Source: Prevotella sp.
GTDB taxonomy: Bacteria; Bacteroidota; Bacteroidia; Bacteroidales; Bacteroidaceae
Assembly (NCBI GenBank): GCA_017651265.1
Contig: JAGCDO010000062.1
Coordinates: 1-64,000 of the forward strand
Length of the DNA: 64,000 bases
Direction of reading: 5' to 3'
Positions 26,063 to 35,740 of the stretch are shown here, in pieces. A program made the position numbers and the translations under genes. The notes below the pieces were generated by a model. That model worked only from the letters and a program-made list of their open reading frames with translations, searched no databases and was not told the DNA's origin. The first letter of the stretch is position 1, and every line of letters begins with the position of its first letter.

Positions 26063-27388
26063 ATGAAAGTAATGAAATTCGGCGGCACCTCCGTGGGCTC
26101 ACCAGAGCGCATGAAAAGTGTATCGCAACTGGTAACGAGAAGTGGAGAACCTGTTTTCGTGGTGCTTTCTGCTATGTCGGGCACTACTAACTCTCTGGTG
26201 GAGATTAGTAACTATCTCTACAAGAAGAACCCCGAGGGGGCTAACGACGTAATCAACCGTCTGGAACAGAAGTACATGGGACACGTGGAGGAGTTGTATT
26301 CAACCGATGAGTACAAGCAGCTGACACGCGAATTCCTGAAAGGGGAATTCCAGTTCCTGCGCTCATTCACCAAGGATCTCTTCACCAGCTTCGAGGAGAA
26401 GAGCATCGTGGCTCAGGGCGAGATCATCAGCACCAATATGGTGGTGAACTACATGAAGGAGCAGGGCATCAACGCTGTACTGCTGTCAGCACTCGACTTC
26501 ATGCGTACCGATAAGAACGGTGAGCCTGATCCGGGTTACATCAAGGAGAAACTCGCCAAGGTGATGGAAGAGAATGAGGGCTATCAGATCTACCTCACAC
26601 AGGGATTCATCTGTCGTAATGCCTACGGCGAGGTAGATAACTTGGAGCGCGGTGGTTCCGACTATACCGCCTCACTGATTGGGGCGGCCATCAATGCCGA
26701 TGAGATTCAGATTTGGACTGATATCGATGGTATGCACAACAACGACCCGCGTATCGTTGACAAGACAGAGGCCGTGCGTCAGCTGCATTTCGAGGAGGCT
26801 GCCGAGTTGGCTTACTTCGGTGCGAAGATCCTCCACCCCACCTGCGTGCAGCCTGCTAAGTTCGCAGGCATCCCCGTACGTCTGAAGAACACCATGGAGC
26901 CGGATGCTCCTGGTACCATCATCGACAATGTTACTGTGAGGGGAAAGATCAAGGCCGTGGCTGCCAAGGACAATATCACCGCCATCAAGATCAAGAGCTC
27001 ACGCATGTTACTGGCTACTGGTTTCCTGCGCAAGGTGTTCGAGATATTCGAGAGCTACCAGACCGCTATCGACATGGTGGCTACCTCTGAGGTGGGTGTA
27101 AGCATGAGTATCGATAACGACACGCACTTGCACGACATCGTGGACGAACTGAAGAAATATGGTACGGTAACAGTTGATAGTGATATGTGTATCATTTGCG
27201 TGGTGGGCGACCTCGACTGGAGTAACATCGGCTTCGAGACACTGGCTACTGATGCCATGAAGAATATCCCGGTTCGAATGATTTCCTACGGCGGTTCCAA
27301 CTATAACATCTCTTTCTTGATCAAGGCAGCTGACAAAAAGCGCGCCCTGCAGAGTTTGAGTGACACCTTATTTAATAAAGGAAATTAA
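26063..27388 (+). CDS. lysC: Aspartate kinase
   Basis: A 441-residue monofunctional aspartokinase, first step of the aspartate family pathway. Kinase domain motifs: KFGGTSVGSPERM at the N-terminus, QGFICRNAYGEVDNLERGGSDYTAS (~182-206; split motif with the substrate loop) and WTDIDGMHNNDPR. Residues ~295-440 hold two ACT domains, the site of amino-acid feedback in the family. No homoserine dehydrogenase is fused. Followed after 41 bp by lysA, so this enzyme probably serves lysine/diaminopimelate supply. Confidence 0.93.
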   Translation: MKVMKFGGTSVGSPERMKSVSQLVTRSGEPVFVVLSAMSGTTNSLVEISNYLYKKNPEGANDVINRLEQKYMGHVEELYSTDEYKQLTREFLKGEFQFLRSFTKDLFTSFEEKSIVAQGEIISTNMVVNYMKEQGINAVLLSALDFMRTDKNGEPDPGYIKEKLAKVMEENEGYQIYLTQGFICRNAYGEVDNLERGGSDYTASLIGAAINADEIQIWTDIDGMHNNDPRIVDKTEAVRQLHFEEAAELAYFGAKILHPTCVQPAKFAGIPVRLKNTMEPDAPGTIIDNVTVRGKIKAVAAKDNITAIKIKSSRMLLATGFLRKVFEIFESYQTAIDMVATSEVGVSMSIDNDTHLHDIVDELKKYGTVTVDSDMCIICVVGDLDWSNIGFETLATDAMKNIPVRMISYGGSNYNISFLIKAADKKRALQSLSDTLFNKGN

Positions 27389-27429
27389 AAGAAGAATTGG
27401 AAGCAACACAACACAAGAGGAAACCGTTT

Positions 27430-28629
27430 ATGAATCAAAGAACACAACCTACGGGGAAGGGCAAAGGAGTATTCCCCATCGAGCAATTCAGGCAGGTACA
27501 TACACCGTTCTACTATTACGATACAAACCTGCTCCGTGACACCCTGCGAGCCATCAACCAAGAGGCTGGCAAGCATGAGGGATTCTGCGTGCACTATGCC
27601 ATCAAGGCTAATGCCAACCCGAAGATACTCAATGTCATCTGTCAGGCAGGACTGGGTGCCGACTGTGTCAGTGGCGGGGAGATCAAAGCCTGCATCGCTG
27701 CCGGCTTTCCACCCAGTAGGATTGTCTATGCCGGTGTAGGTAAGAGTGATTGGGAGATCAATATCGGTCTGGATCACGATATCTTCTGTTTCAACGTGGA
27801 GAGCATCCCTGAACTGGAGGTTATCAACGAGCTGGCAGCAAAGAAAGGAAAGGTGGCCCGTGTGGCTTTCCGACTGAATCCCAATGTGGGTGCTCACACC
27901 CATGCAAACATCACCACCGGACTGGCAGAGAACAAGTTCGGCATTGCCATGCACGACATGCTGAGTGTTATTGAGGAGGCAGCAGGGATGAAGAACATCA
28001 AGGTCGTGGGTCTGCACTTCCATATCGGCAGTCAGATACTTGACATGGGTGACTTCGAAGCCCTCTGTAACCGTGTCAATGAACTGCAGAATGAGTTGGA
28101 GCGCCACCACATCGTGATGGAACATATCAACGTGGGAGGCGGTCTCGGTGTAGACTATCAGCATCCCAACCGCGTGCCCATACCCGACTTCAAGGCTTAC
28201 TTCGACACGTATGCCAAGAAACTGAAGCTGCGTCATGGACAGACGCTTCACTTTGAGTTAGGACGAGCCGTCGTAGCGCAATGCGGCAGTCTGATTACCC
28301 AGACACTGTATGTGAAACAGGGTGCCACCAAGCAGTTTGCCATCGTTGATGCCGGTTTTACCGACCTCATCCGACCTGCCCTCTATCAGGCCTATCATAA
28401 GATTGAGAATATCTCCAGTGATGAGCCGAGTCAAGCCTACGATGTAGTGGGTCCTATCTGCGAATCGACGGATGTGTTTGCCAAACACATTGACCTGAAC
28501 GAGTGCCGCCGTGGTGACTTGTTGGCCATCCGCTCTGCAGGAGCCTACGGAGAAATCATGGCTTCAGGCTACAACTGTCGTCAGCTCCCTAAAGGGTATA
28601 TTACAGAGGACTTTCAAGGACGGGGATAA
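27430..28629 (+). CDS. lysA: LysA, diaminopimelate decarboxylase
   Basis: A 399-residue PLP enzyme converting meso-diaminopimelate to lysine. ATG 27430 is preferred over an in-frame TTG at 27397. The PLP Lys is in HYAIKANANP, the glycine-rich phosphate site in NVGGGLGVDYQHP, and the active-site Cys in VGPICESTDVFAK; SAGAYGEIMASGYN closes the fold. Forms a pair with the aspartate kinase gene upstream. Confidence 0.94.
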   Translation: MNQRTQPTGKGKGVFPIEQFRQVHTPFYYYDTNLLRDTLRAINQEAGKHEGFCVHYAIKANANPKILNVICQAGLGADCVSGGEIKACIAAGFPPSRIVYAGVGKSDWEINIGLDHDIFCFNVESIPELEVINELAAKKGKVARVAFRLNPNVGAHTHANITTGLAENKFGIAMHDMLSVIEEAAGMKNIKVVGLHFHIGSQILDMGDFEALCNRVNELQNELERHHIVMEHINVGGGLGVDYQHPNRVPIPDFKAYFDTYAKKLKLRHGQTLHFELGRAVVAQCGSLITQTLYVKQGATKQFAIVDAGFTDLIRPALYQAYHKIENISSDEPSQAYDVVGPICESTDVFAKHIDLNECRRGDLLAIRSAGAYGEIMASGYNCRQLPKGYITEDFQGRG

Positions 28630-28673
28630 AGCGTTTATCAAAACATAAATGAGTCTTAGACAAGGTTGAATAC

Positions 28674-29843
28674 ATGATACAAATCAGTGTAACGACAATC
28701 GTTATTTGTGCCATTATCATCGTGGCGGCAGTCATAACACCGATGGTCAACATCTTCTTCCGGAAGGTGGACAACGGACAAGATGTGACGGATGATTCAC
28801 AGCTCCCTTGTCTGTCGGTCCTGCTGACCGTTCAAGACAATGCCAGCGAGTTGGAACAGCACCTGCCGGCAATTCTCACACAGGATTATCCTGCGGGCTT
28901 TGAGGTAATCGTGGTTGTTGGTAAGGGGGAAGACGATACCGATGATGTACTGAAAAAGCTATCGGCCACCTACCCCAACCTCTATACAACGTTCATACCT
29001 GACAGCTCTCGTTATATGAGCAGGAAGAAACTCGCCGTGACCTTGGGCGTGAAGGCTGCCCGACACGAATGGATTCTCATGACTGAGGCAAGCTGTCAGC
29101 CCGCTTCCGACCAATGGCTGAAGACCATGGCACGCCATTGTCAGGAAACAACTGATATGGTTATCGGCTACGGGAACTACGATGAGGAGGCCAGTGACTA
29201 CAAACGCTTCGAGTACCTTCAGGAGCAATGCTATATCCTAAGGCAAGCCAATCGGGGTACAGCCTTCCGCTGTGAACCGGGGAACTTGCTGTTCAGGAAG
29301 AGTCTCTTTCTTGACAACAGAGGATTCGAAGGGAATCTTAAATATGTACGCGGGGAATATGACTTCATTGTTAACAAGTTCGCAGAAAAAGGGAACACGG
29401 TTATTGAGACATCACCCGAAGCATGGGTTATTGAGGATGCTCCCACCAAGAAGACATGGAAGAACAGACACCTCTATCTCATGGAGACAAAGAGACATCT
29501 CAAACGTTCGTTCTGCTCGTTACTACCCTATCGGATGGATCATCTCCTCATGCACTTGAACTACCTGCTCATCATCGGCTGTGCCTGCTATGGCTACTGG
29601 CTCATGCGACAGGGAAACGGACTGACAGAACCGTGGATTCTATGGGGAACGGCCATTGCAGCTTTCCTCATTACCATTATCCTACGCATGATTATTGCCA
29701 AGAAAGCCTGCAAGCAGTTCGACGAGGATATCCCATTCTGGAAGATCATCCCATTCGAGGTCTCCAGATGCTGGCGGAACCTGATATGGCGTATCCGATA
29801 CATCTTCTCTGACAAATACAGCTTCATCTGCCATAAGGTATAG
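28674..29843 (+). CDS. Membrane GT2-like glycosyltransferase
   Basis: A 389-residue protein with an N-terminal membrane anchor (residues ~5-30), a GT-A family 2 domain (~45-270) and two C-terminal membrane segments (~290-310 and 318-340). The donor-site region LPCLSVLLTVQDNASELEQHL is clear, but the usual DxD is replaced by TEAS (LMTEASCQP), which questions metal binding. GEYDFIVNKFAEKG stands where the acceptor ED motif normally lies. Overlooked substrate; probably a surface polysaccharide or lipid. It is 7 bp from a second glycosyltransferase-like gene. Confidence 0.82.
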   Translation: MIQISVTTIVICAIIIVAAVITPMVNIFFRKVDNGQDVTDDSQLPCLSVLLTVQDNASELEQHLPAILTQDYPAGFEVIVVVGKGEDDTDDVLKKLSATYPNLYTTFIPDSSRYMSRKKLAVTLGVKAARHEWILMTEASCQPASDQWLKTMARHCQETTDMVIGYGNYDEEASDYKRFEYLQEQCYILRQANRGTAFRCEPGNLLFRKSLFLDNRGFEGNLKYVRGEYDFIVNKFAEKGNTVIETSPEAWVIEDAPTKKTWKNRHLYLMETKRHLKRSFCSLLPYRMDHLLMHLNYLLIIGCACYGYWLMRQGNGLTEPWILWGTAIAAFLITIILRMIIAKKACKQFDEDIPFWKIIPFEVSRCWRNLIWRIRYIFSDKYSFICHKV

Positions 29844-29850
29844 AGAATCT

Positions 29851-31050
29851 ATGAGAGTCCTGCACTATATCCCGGAACGATTGCTCTCCTCCGAGGAAGA
29901 GGGGGGCTTTCACGGAAGCACAGACCTGACACGGGAATACGTTTCCGTGCTTACCACGGGTATGGGCGAAGGGATTGAGGCGCAGGTAACCACTACCCTC
30001 TCACAGTTTAAGCAGAAGGTAAAGGAGATACAGCCAGATATCGTACATATCCACGCCTGCTGGAACATCTCTGCCTATCGGGCGCAGCACTGGGCCATGA
30101 AACAGCGTGTCGCTTTGGTTCTATCACCGCACAATGGTATGCAGCCATGGCACATCCATCATCATTTCTGGCTTCATAAGCTACCGCTGCTCATCCTTTA
30201 TCAACGTCATGCCATCAAGACTGCTGATGCCATTCACGTATTCAGTCAATCGGAACACCAGCGCATGAAGGCCATTAAATGGAACACCCGTCTGGCTTTG
30301 GTTGGGAACAGTACTATCGACAGTCGGACGCAGGAGTGGCAGATGACATCAGCATTGGAAGCGCTATATCAGAAGGTGATTGACAGTAACAGCTTCCGCC
30401 TGATGACAGAGGAAGAGAAAACGGCCGAGAGTTTGATGCTCCACGAAGCGATACTAAAAGAAGAAAGTCTGGAGATACCGGAAGATCATAACGAAGGAAA
30501 AGAATTGGCACTATCCACAAGTTCAATTCGAAAGATCTTTATCCATGCTCATGATGAAGGTATTCTGCAAGAGGTGAAGACAGGTGCCTTACTCATGCAA
30601 CAAAACGTGGAAGAGCTTGATGTAGAACACCTTGAGCGTTTTCCGCAACGTATCATAAAAAGTGCTGGCCCCTTGGAGCAAGAAAAGGTCTTGCCAAAGA
30701 GTCCTTTAACAAAGTCAACACTCTCCAACCTCCGACAAGATGAGAAACCCAGTGAGACAGAAACAAGTCTCACGGTCATGCTCATCAACATCCAGCATGA
30801 ATTGAAACACAGGAAGCTCTCGCGTGCTCACCTCACCACCTTCTACCGCTTATTACGTTTCGGGGAATACGACGAGGACAAGCTCCTGCGCATGCTCAAG
30901 CAGCTGAAACTGCAGAAGTTTACCGCACGACTGATGCAGATCTTACATGAGACCTATTACTTGGAAGAGGGCTACATGCCCATCTCCCCTATCGATGATA
31001 AGAGAACAAATAACTTAAGAAGATCACTACAAAAATCTGACACACTATGA
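29851..31050 (+). CDS. GT4-like N-terminal domain with unusual C-terminal half
   Basis: A 399-residue protein. Residues 1-155 resemble the acceptor half of a GT4 glycosyltransferase (MRVLHYIPE, PDIVHIHACWN, LVLSPHNGMQPWH, ADAIHVFSQSEHQRM). The nucleotide-sugar-binding half that normally follows VGN is absent. Instead, residues ~165-399 are helical, charged and without a recognised domain. It may be a non-catalytic partner of the preceding GT2 protein or a degenerate enzyme. Its last codon overlaps the fbp start (ATGA), indicating translational coupling. Confidence 0.8.
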   Translation: MRVLHYIPERLLSSEEEGGFHGSTDLTREYVSVLTTGMGEGIEAQVTTTLSQFKQKVKEIQPDIVHIHACWNISAYRAQHWAMKQRVALVLSPHNGMQPWHIHHHFWLHKLPLLILYQRHAIKTADAIHVFSQSEHQRMKAIKWNTRLALVGNSTIDSRTQEWQMTSALEALYQKVIDSNSFRLMTEEEKTAESLMLHEAILKEESLEIPEDHNEGKELALSTSSIRKIFIHAHDEGILQEVKTGALLMQQNVEELDVEHLERFPQRIIKSAGPLEQEKVLPKSPLTKSTLSNLRQDEKPSETETSLTVMLINIQHELKHRKLSRAHLTTFYRLLRFGEYDEDKLLRMLKQLKLQKFTARLMQILHETYYLEEGYMPISPIDDKRTNNLRRSLQKSDTL

Positions 31051-33035
31051 GTAACTATCGTGAGAATGTTGAGAAAGACATGCGCTACCTTGAACTGTTA
31101 GCCCAGTCGTTTCCTACTGTCGCCGCGGCAAGCACGGAGATCATTAACCTACAAGCTATCTTGAACCTGCCCAAGGGAACGGAGCATTTCCTGGCCGACC
31201 TCCACGGGGCCTTCCCCCCGTTTCAGCATGTCCTGAAGAACGCCTCTGGAAACATCAAACGAAAGGTCAGTGAACTCTTCGGAAACGAAATCCGCGAAAG
31301 CGACAAGAGGGAACTATGTACGCTCATCTACTACCCGGAGCAGAAACTCGAGTTGATGAAACAGACTGAGACGGATATGAACGACTGGTATCATATCACC
31401 ATCCATCAGCTGGTGAGGGTATGCCGAGACGTCTCCAGCAAATATACACGTTCAAAGGTGCGGAAGGCGTTGCCTGCCGATTTCTCCTATATCATCCAGG
31501 AACTGCTTCACGAACGGACCGAGGATACCGATAAGGCTGCATATGTGAAGATGATCATCAATAGCATCATTGACACAGGACGGGCTGATGACTTCATCAT
31601 CGCCATTTGTAATGTCATTCAACGACTGGCTATCGACAAGCTTCATATCTTAGGAGATATATACGACCGCGGACCTGGGGCTCATCTCATTCTCGACCTG
31701 TTGCGGCAATACGAGAACTGGGATATCCAGTGGGGTAACCACGACATTCTCTGGATGGGTGCCTGTGCAGGAAACGATGCCTGCATCTGCAACGTTATCC
31801 GTCTCTGCCTGCGATACGCAAACCTTACCACACTCGAGGAGGCATATGGTATCAACCTCGTTCCCTTGGCTACCTTCGCCATGGAGACCTATGGTGACGA
31901 CCCTTGTACGGAGTTCATGCCAAGGACCACTGGCGGTAGCGAGGAACTTGACGAGAAGAATGCGCGTCTTACCGCGATGATGCACAAGGCCATCGCCGTT
32001 CTTCAATTCAAGGTAGAGGCCCAGATCTTCCACAAGCACCCCGAGTGGGGCATGGAAGACCGTGACCTGCTGAGTACCATAGACCTTGAGAAAGGTACGT
32101 GCAAAGTGGATGGGAAGGAGTATCCCATGACCTCCTGTAACTTCCCCACCATCGCAGGAAACGACAGTTATATAACACTCACACCCGAAGAGGACGACCT
32201 CATGAAACGGCTCCACCACTCTTTCACGGTGAACGAGAAACTGCGCAAGCACATCAAACTGATCTTCTCGCATGGATGCATGTACTCCATTGTTAACCAT
32301 AACCTGCTGTTCCATGCTTCCTGTCCGCTTAACGCCGATGGTTCCCTGAAAGAGGTGGAATTATATAATGGTAAGAAGTATTGCGGAAAGGACTTGATGC
32401 ACCATACCGGCATGCTGATCCGCTCTGCCTTCCAAGGTGATACCAATCCGGAGGAACGCGACTATGGTATCGACTATTTCCTGTACCTTTGGTGCGGCCC
32501 AGACAGCATCCTCTTCAACAAGTCGAAGATGGCCACGTTCGAGCGGTATTTCATCGCCGACAAAGCTACGCACAAGGAAGAGAAAGGAAACTATTTCAAG
32601 TTACGCGACAATGAGGATATCTGCGACCGGATCATGGACGCCTTCGAGGTGGAAGGACCGAACCGTCATATCATTAACGGTCATGTACCCATCCATGCGG
32701 CCGATGGCGAGAACCCCATCAAAGCCAACGGAAAGTTGATGGTTATCGATGGCGGATTCTCACAGGCATATCATAAAACAACTGGTATTGCCGGCTACAC
32801 GCTGGTCTATCACTCGCGCGGCTTCCAGCTTGTACAGCATGAGCCGTTTACAAGCGAGGAAGACGCGGTGAAACGCGGAATCGATATCAAGAGTACCACG
32901 CAGATTGTTGAGATGACTGCCCAACGCATGATCGTGGCAGACACTGATATCGGTAAAGAACTGAAAAAGCAAGTAGCTGACTTGCTTGAACTACTCTACG
33001 CCTACCGCCACGGCTTTATTAAGGAGAAGCGATAG
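31047..33035 (+). CDS. fbp: Class III fructose-1,6-bisphosphatase
   Basis: A 662-residue gluconeogenic phosphatase of the Firmicutes/Bacteroidetes class III type. Metallophosphoesterase motifs are present: FLADLHGAFPPF, LGDIYDRGPGAHLI, WGNHDILWMG, the later HPEWGMEDR and NGHVPIHA. Length is normal for this class. Overlaps the upstream gene by 4 bp and is the last gene of the long plus-strand run from purU. Confidence 0.94.
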   Translation: MSNYRENVEKDMRYLELLAQSFPTVAAASTEIINLQAILNLPKGTEHFLADLHGAFPPFQHVLKNASGNIKRKVSELFGNEIRESDKRELCTLIYYPEQKLELMKQTETDMNDWYHITIHQLVRVCRDVSSKYTRSKVRKALPADFSYIIQELLHERTEDTDKAAYVKMIINSIIDTGRADDFIIAICNVIQRLAIDKLHILGDIYDRGPGAHLILDLLRQYENWDIQWGNHDILWMGACAGNDACICNVIRLCLRYANLTTLEEAYGINLVPLATFAMETYGDDPCTEFMPRTTGGSEELDEKNARLTAMMHKAIAVLQFKVEAQIFHKHPEWGMEDRDLLSTIDLEKGTCKVDGKEYPMTSCNFPTIAGNDSYITLTPEEDDLMKRLHHSFTVNEKLRKHIKLIFSHGCMYSIVNHNLLFHASCPLNADGSLKEVELYNGKKYCGKDLMHHTGMLIRSAFQGDTNPEERDYGIDYFLYLWCGPDSILFNKSKMATFERYFIADKATHKEEKGNYFKLRDNEDICDRIMDAFEVEGPNRHIINGHVPIHAADGENPIKANGKLMVIDGGFSQAYHKTTGIAGYTLVYHSRGFQLVQHEPFTSEEDAVKRGIDIKSTTQIVEMTAQRMIVADTDIGKELKKQVADLLELLYAYRHGFIKEKR

Positions 33036-33056
33036 GACTAACACGTAAAGTACTGA

Positions 33057-33509
33057 TTAGAAGGGAAGATCGTCTGCGGAATTCTCTCCTTCCTGCTGTA
33101 CTGGGGGGAAAGGATTCTCCTGTGCTGCCGGTGTAGCGGTCTGTGCTGCTGGGGCAAATCCTGCTGGCGGCGGAGGGAATGCACCTGGAGCAGGCATTGG
33201 CTGAGCACCCATGGCAGCAGCCTGAGCGGCAGCGGGATCAACACGGTCAACGCGCCAAGCGGAAAGGGTGTTGTACCATCTTCCCTGATACTCACGAGCG
33301 TCCACGTCAAAACTTACACGCAGTTCCTCGCCTACTTGGATGTTCATGTTAGAGATACGGTCGGCACCAAAAACCCTGAAACAACACTTACGCGGATACT
33401 GGTCGTGTGTCTCAATCACATATTCCTGACTCTTCCACGCATTTCCTGTACGTGGAGATACGCCTCCCTGCTCAGGGAGAACGGCTATCACTTTACCTTC
33501 TATTTCCAT
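33057..33509 (-). CDS. DUF3127 OB-fold-like protein
   Basis: A 150-residue cytoplasmic protein. Residues 1-92 match DUF3127 (MEIEGKVIAVLPEQGGVS, YPRKCCFRVFGADRI, YQGRWYNTLSAWRVDRV), a small beta-barrel reminiscent of single-strand DNA-binding proteins. Residues ~95-140 are a disordered Ala/Pro/Met-rich linker and the C-terminus is acidic with a final Phe (SADDLPF), just like the partner-binding tip of SSB. A nucleic-acid role is therefore plausible but unproven. Convergent with fbp. Confidence 0.85.
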   Translation of the reverse strand: MEIEGKVIAVLPEQGGVSPRTGNAWKSQEYVIETHDQYPRKCCFRVFGADRISNMNIQVGEELRVSFDVDAREYQGRWYNTLSAWRVDRVDPAAAQAAAMGAQPMPAPGAFPPPPAGFAPAAQTATPAAQENPFPPVQQEGENSADDLPF

Positions 33510-33687
33510 ATTAATCTATTTATTTATTCGTTTGATTGTCTGTCTTTCTTCGAAAAGTTGGCGTCTGTTTTTGCAAAACGTCGTACCTTTTTGCTTACGG
33601 AGTGCGAAATTAATAAAATAGTTCTTAATCTGAAAACATTTTAAGCGTTTTTTTATTCTTTTATTTTTTTATTCTTCTATTTTTTCG

Positions 33688-33695
33688 TATTTTTG
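33688..33695 (+). promoter_or_regulatory. Promoter -7 box of dnaN operon
   Basis: TATTTTTG followed by TAGCC, 44 bp before dnaN. Confidence 0.55.
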
Positions 33696-33739
33696 TAGCC
33701 AATTAATAGGAACAGGTAATAACTAAAAGCATCATACAA

Positions 33740-34864
33740 ATGAGATTTACACTTTCAAGCTCTGCATTGAGCAGCCGACTGTCTATTCTCTCCAAGGTGA
33801 TTAACAGCAAAAATGCGCTGCCCATACTGGATTGTTTTCTTTTTGAAGTCGTAAACAACACACTGACCATCACCGCTTCCGACAGCGAGAACGTGATGAA
33901 GACTAGCATGCCGCTCGATGACAGCGATGGCGAGGGAAAGTTTGCCGTGAACAACCGGACTATCCTTGATGCCGTAAAGGAACTGCCCGAGCAGCCGCTG
34001 ACCATCGACGTGGATACGCAAAGCTATGTCATCAAGGTGATCTATCAGAATGGTTTGTACAACTTCACAGGACAGAATGCAGAGGAATACCCCATGGCAC
34101 AGACCATGCCAGAGGGAGCGTTCACCCTGACACTCGCTTCAAACGTACTGTCAGACAACATCACCCGTTCGGTCTTTGCTACAGCTACTGAGGAGTTGCG
34201 CCCGGTAATGAACGGTATTTACTTCGACTTGACTCCTGATGCACTGGCCATTGTAGCCAGTGATGGACATAAGTTGGTACGCAACCGTAACTTCAGTATC
34301 AAGACAGAAACACCCACCTCTTTTATACTACCTAAGAAACCGGCCAACTTGCTGAAGGGTGTTCTGGCAAAAGACGACAGCGAAGTGATCATGCGCTTTG
34401 ACGACCGCAATGCAGAGATCACCTTTGGTGACACCGTCCTGCTGTGCCGTTTGATCGAAGGTCGCTACCCCAACTACAACAGCGTGATTCCTCAGGACAA
34501 TCCCAACCAGCTTACCATCGACCGCAAGGTGCTCATCGGCGCCTTACGTCGTGTGTTGCCCTTCGCCAGCGAAAGCAGTCAGTTGGTTAGGTTACACTTG
34601 GAAGCAGGAAAGATGGAGATCTCATCAGAAGATATCGACTTCTCCACCAGCGCCAAGGAAGAGATTCCTTGCGACTACAACGGAAACATCATGAGTATCG
34701 GTTTCAAGGGTACATCGCTGAGCGATATCCTCAACAACCTGGCAAGCAGCGAGGTTGAACTGCAGCTGGCTGATCCCAGTCGTCCTTGTCTGATTGTTCC
34801 CAGCGAGCAACCAGAAAACGAGGACATCCTGATGCTCATCATGCCCATGCTCCTGAACGACTGA
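33740..34864 (+). CDS. dnaN: DnaN, DNA polymerase III sliding clamp
   Basis: A 374-residue beta clamp with three repeated clamp domains (about 1-120, 125-245, 250-374). Recognisable stretches: NALPILDCFLFEV, ATATEELRPVMNGIYFD, SDGHKLVR and the C-terminal LIMPMLLND. It encircles DNA and tethers polymerase and repair factors. Heads an operon with a DnaQ-like exonuclease, DUF4835 and recN, with gaps of about 10 bp. Confidence 0.96.
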   Translation: MRFTLSSSALSSRLSILSKVINSKNALPILDCFLFEVVNNTLTITASDSENVMKTSMPLDDSDGEGKFAVNNRTILDAVKELPEQPLTIDVDTQSYVIKVIYQNGLYNFTGQNAEEYPMAQTMPEGAFTLTLASNVLSDNITRSVFATATEELRPVMNGIYFDLTPDALAIVASDGHKLVRNRNFSIKTETPTSFILPKKPANLLKGVLAKDDSEVIMRFDDRNAEITFGDTVLLCRLIEGRYPNYNSVIPQDNPNQLTIDRKVLIGALRRVLPFASESSQLVRLHLEAGKMEISSEDIDFSTSAKEEIPCDYNGNIMSIGFKGTSLSDILNNLASSEVELQLADPSRPCLIVPSEQPENEDILMLIMPMLLND

Positions 34865-34875
34865 TTTGAAACGAC

Positions 34876-35730
34876 ATGAAATTGAATCTTACAAAGCCCC
34901 TTATTGTCTTCGATCTGGAGACAACGGGGCTTGATCTTGTTAAGGACAGGATCATCCAGATATCCTATATTAAGGTTTTTCCCGATGGCACTGAGCAGCG
35001 GGAGAACTTGTTCGTGAACCCCGAACGCCCCATCCCCGTTGAGGTGATGCAGCTGACGGGTATCACCAACGAGCAGGTACAAAACCAGCCCACCTTCAAA
35101 CAGCTATCCACGAGACTTGCACAGCAGTTTACGGGGTGCGACTTCGCAGGCTTCAACTCCAACCACTTCGACGTACCGATGCTGGCTGAGGAATTCCTCC
35201 GTGCCGGGGTGGACTTCGACTTCTCCAAATGTCGACTGATTGATGCTCAGACCATCTTCCATAAGATGGAGCGACGGAACTTGGCTGCCGCCTATAAGTT
35301 CTACTGCGGTAGGAAGATGGAAGATGACTTCACAGCCCATAAGGCAGATGAAGACACAGAGGCCACCTACCGCGTGCTGATGGCTGAGCTTGACATGTAT
35401 GCACCTGGAAAGCAGGAAGAAGCCGACCGTCAACTGAACAACGACATGGATGAGTTGGCCCGGTTCTCCAAGACGAACGACAATGTGGATTTCGCCGGAA
35501 GGATTGTGTGGAAAGACATGACGGATGCACAAGGGAACGTGATGACCGACAAGGACGGGAACCCACGGAAGTATGAGGTATTCAACTTTGGCAAATACAA
35601 AGGATGGGGTGTGGCTGACGTACTGCACCGAGATCCGGGCTATTACAGTTGGATGCTGTCGAGTGATTTTACCTACGACACCAAGCAAGTGCTGACAAGA
35701 ATCCGTCTGCGTGAGTTTAATAACCGATAG
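34876..35730 (+). CDS. DnaQ-like 3'-5' exonuclease with DUF3820 domain
   Basis: A 284-residue protein. Residues 5-180 are a DEDDh exonuclease: FDLETTGLD (Asp13, Glu15), NSNHFDVPML, and AHKADEDTEATYRVL with the His and last Asp. Residues ~230-265 (FNFGKYKGWGVADVLHRDPGYYSWML) match the small DUF3820 domain often attached to such nucleases. Probably proofreading or repair, given its place behind dnaN by 11 bp. It may be the epsilon-like subunit of the replicase. Confidence 0.9.
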   Translation: MKLNLTKPLIVFDLETTGLDLVKDRIIQISYIKVFPDGTEQRENLFVNPERPIPVEVMQLTGITNEQVQNQPTFKQLSTRLAQQFTGCDFAGFNSNHFDVPMLAEEFLRAGVDFDFSKCRLIDAQTIFHKMERRNLAAAYKFYCGRKMEDDFTAHKADEDTEATYRVLMAELDMYAPGKQEEADRQLNNDMDELARFSKTNDNVDFAGRIVWKDMTDAQGNVMTDKDGNPRKYEVFNFGKYKGWGVADVLHRDPGYYSWMLSSDFTYDTKQVLTRIRLREFNNR

Positions 35731-35740
35731 GAACAAGACA

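Noticed and set aside
35731-35740. Missing coaBC as a deletion within the dnaN-recN operon
   Set aside because: The gap is only 10 bp and no coaBC remnant is visible; gene order differs among Bacteroidetes, so this is not evidence of damage.
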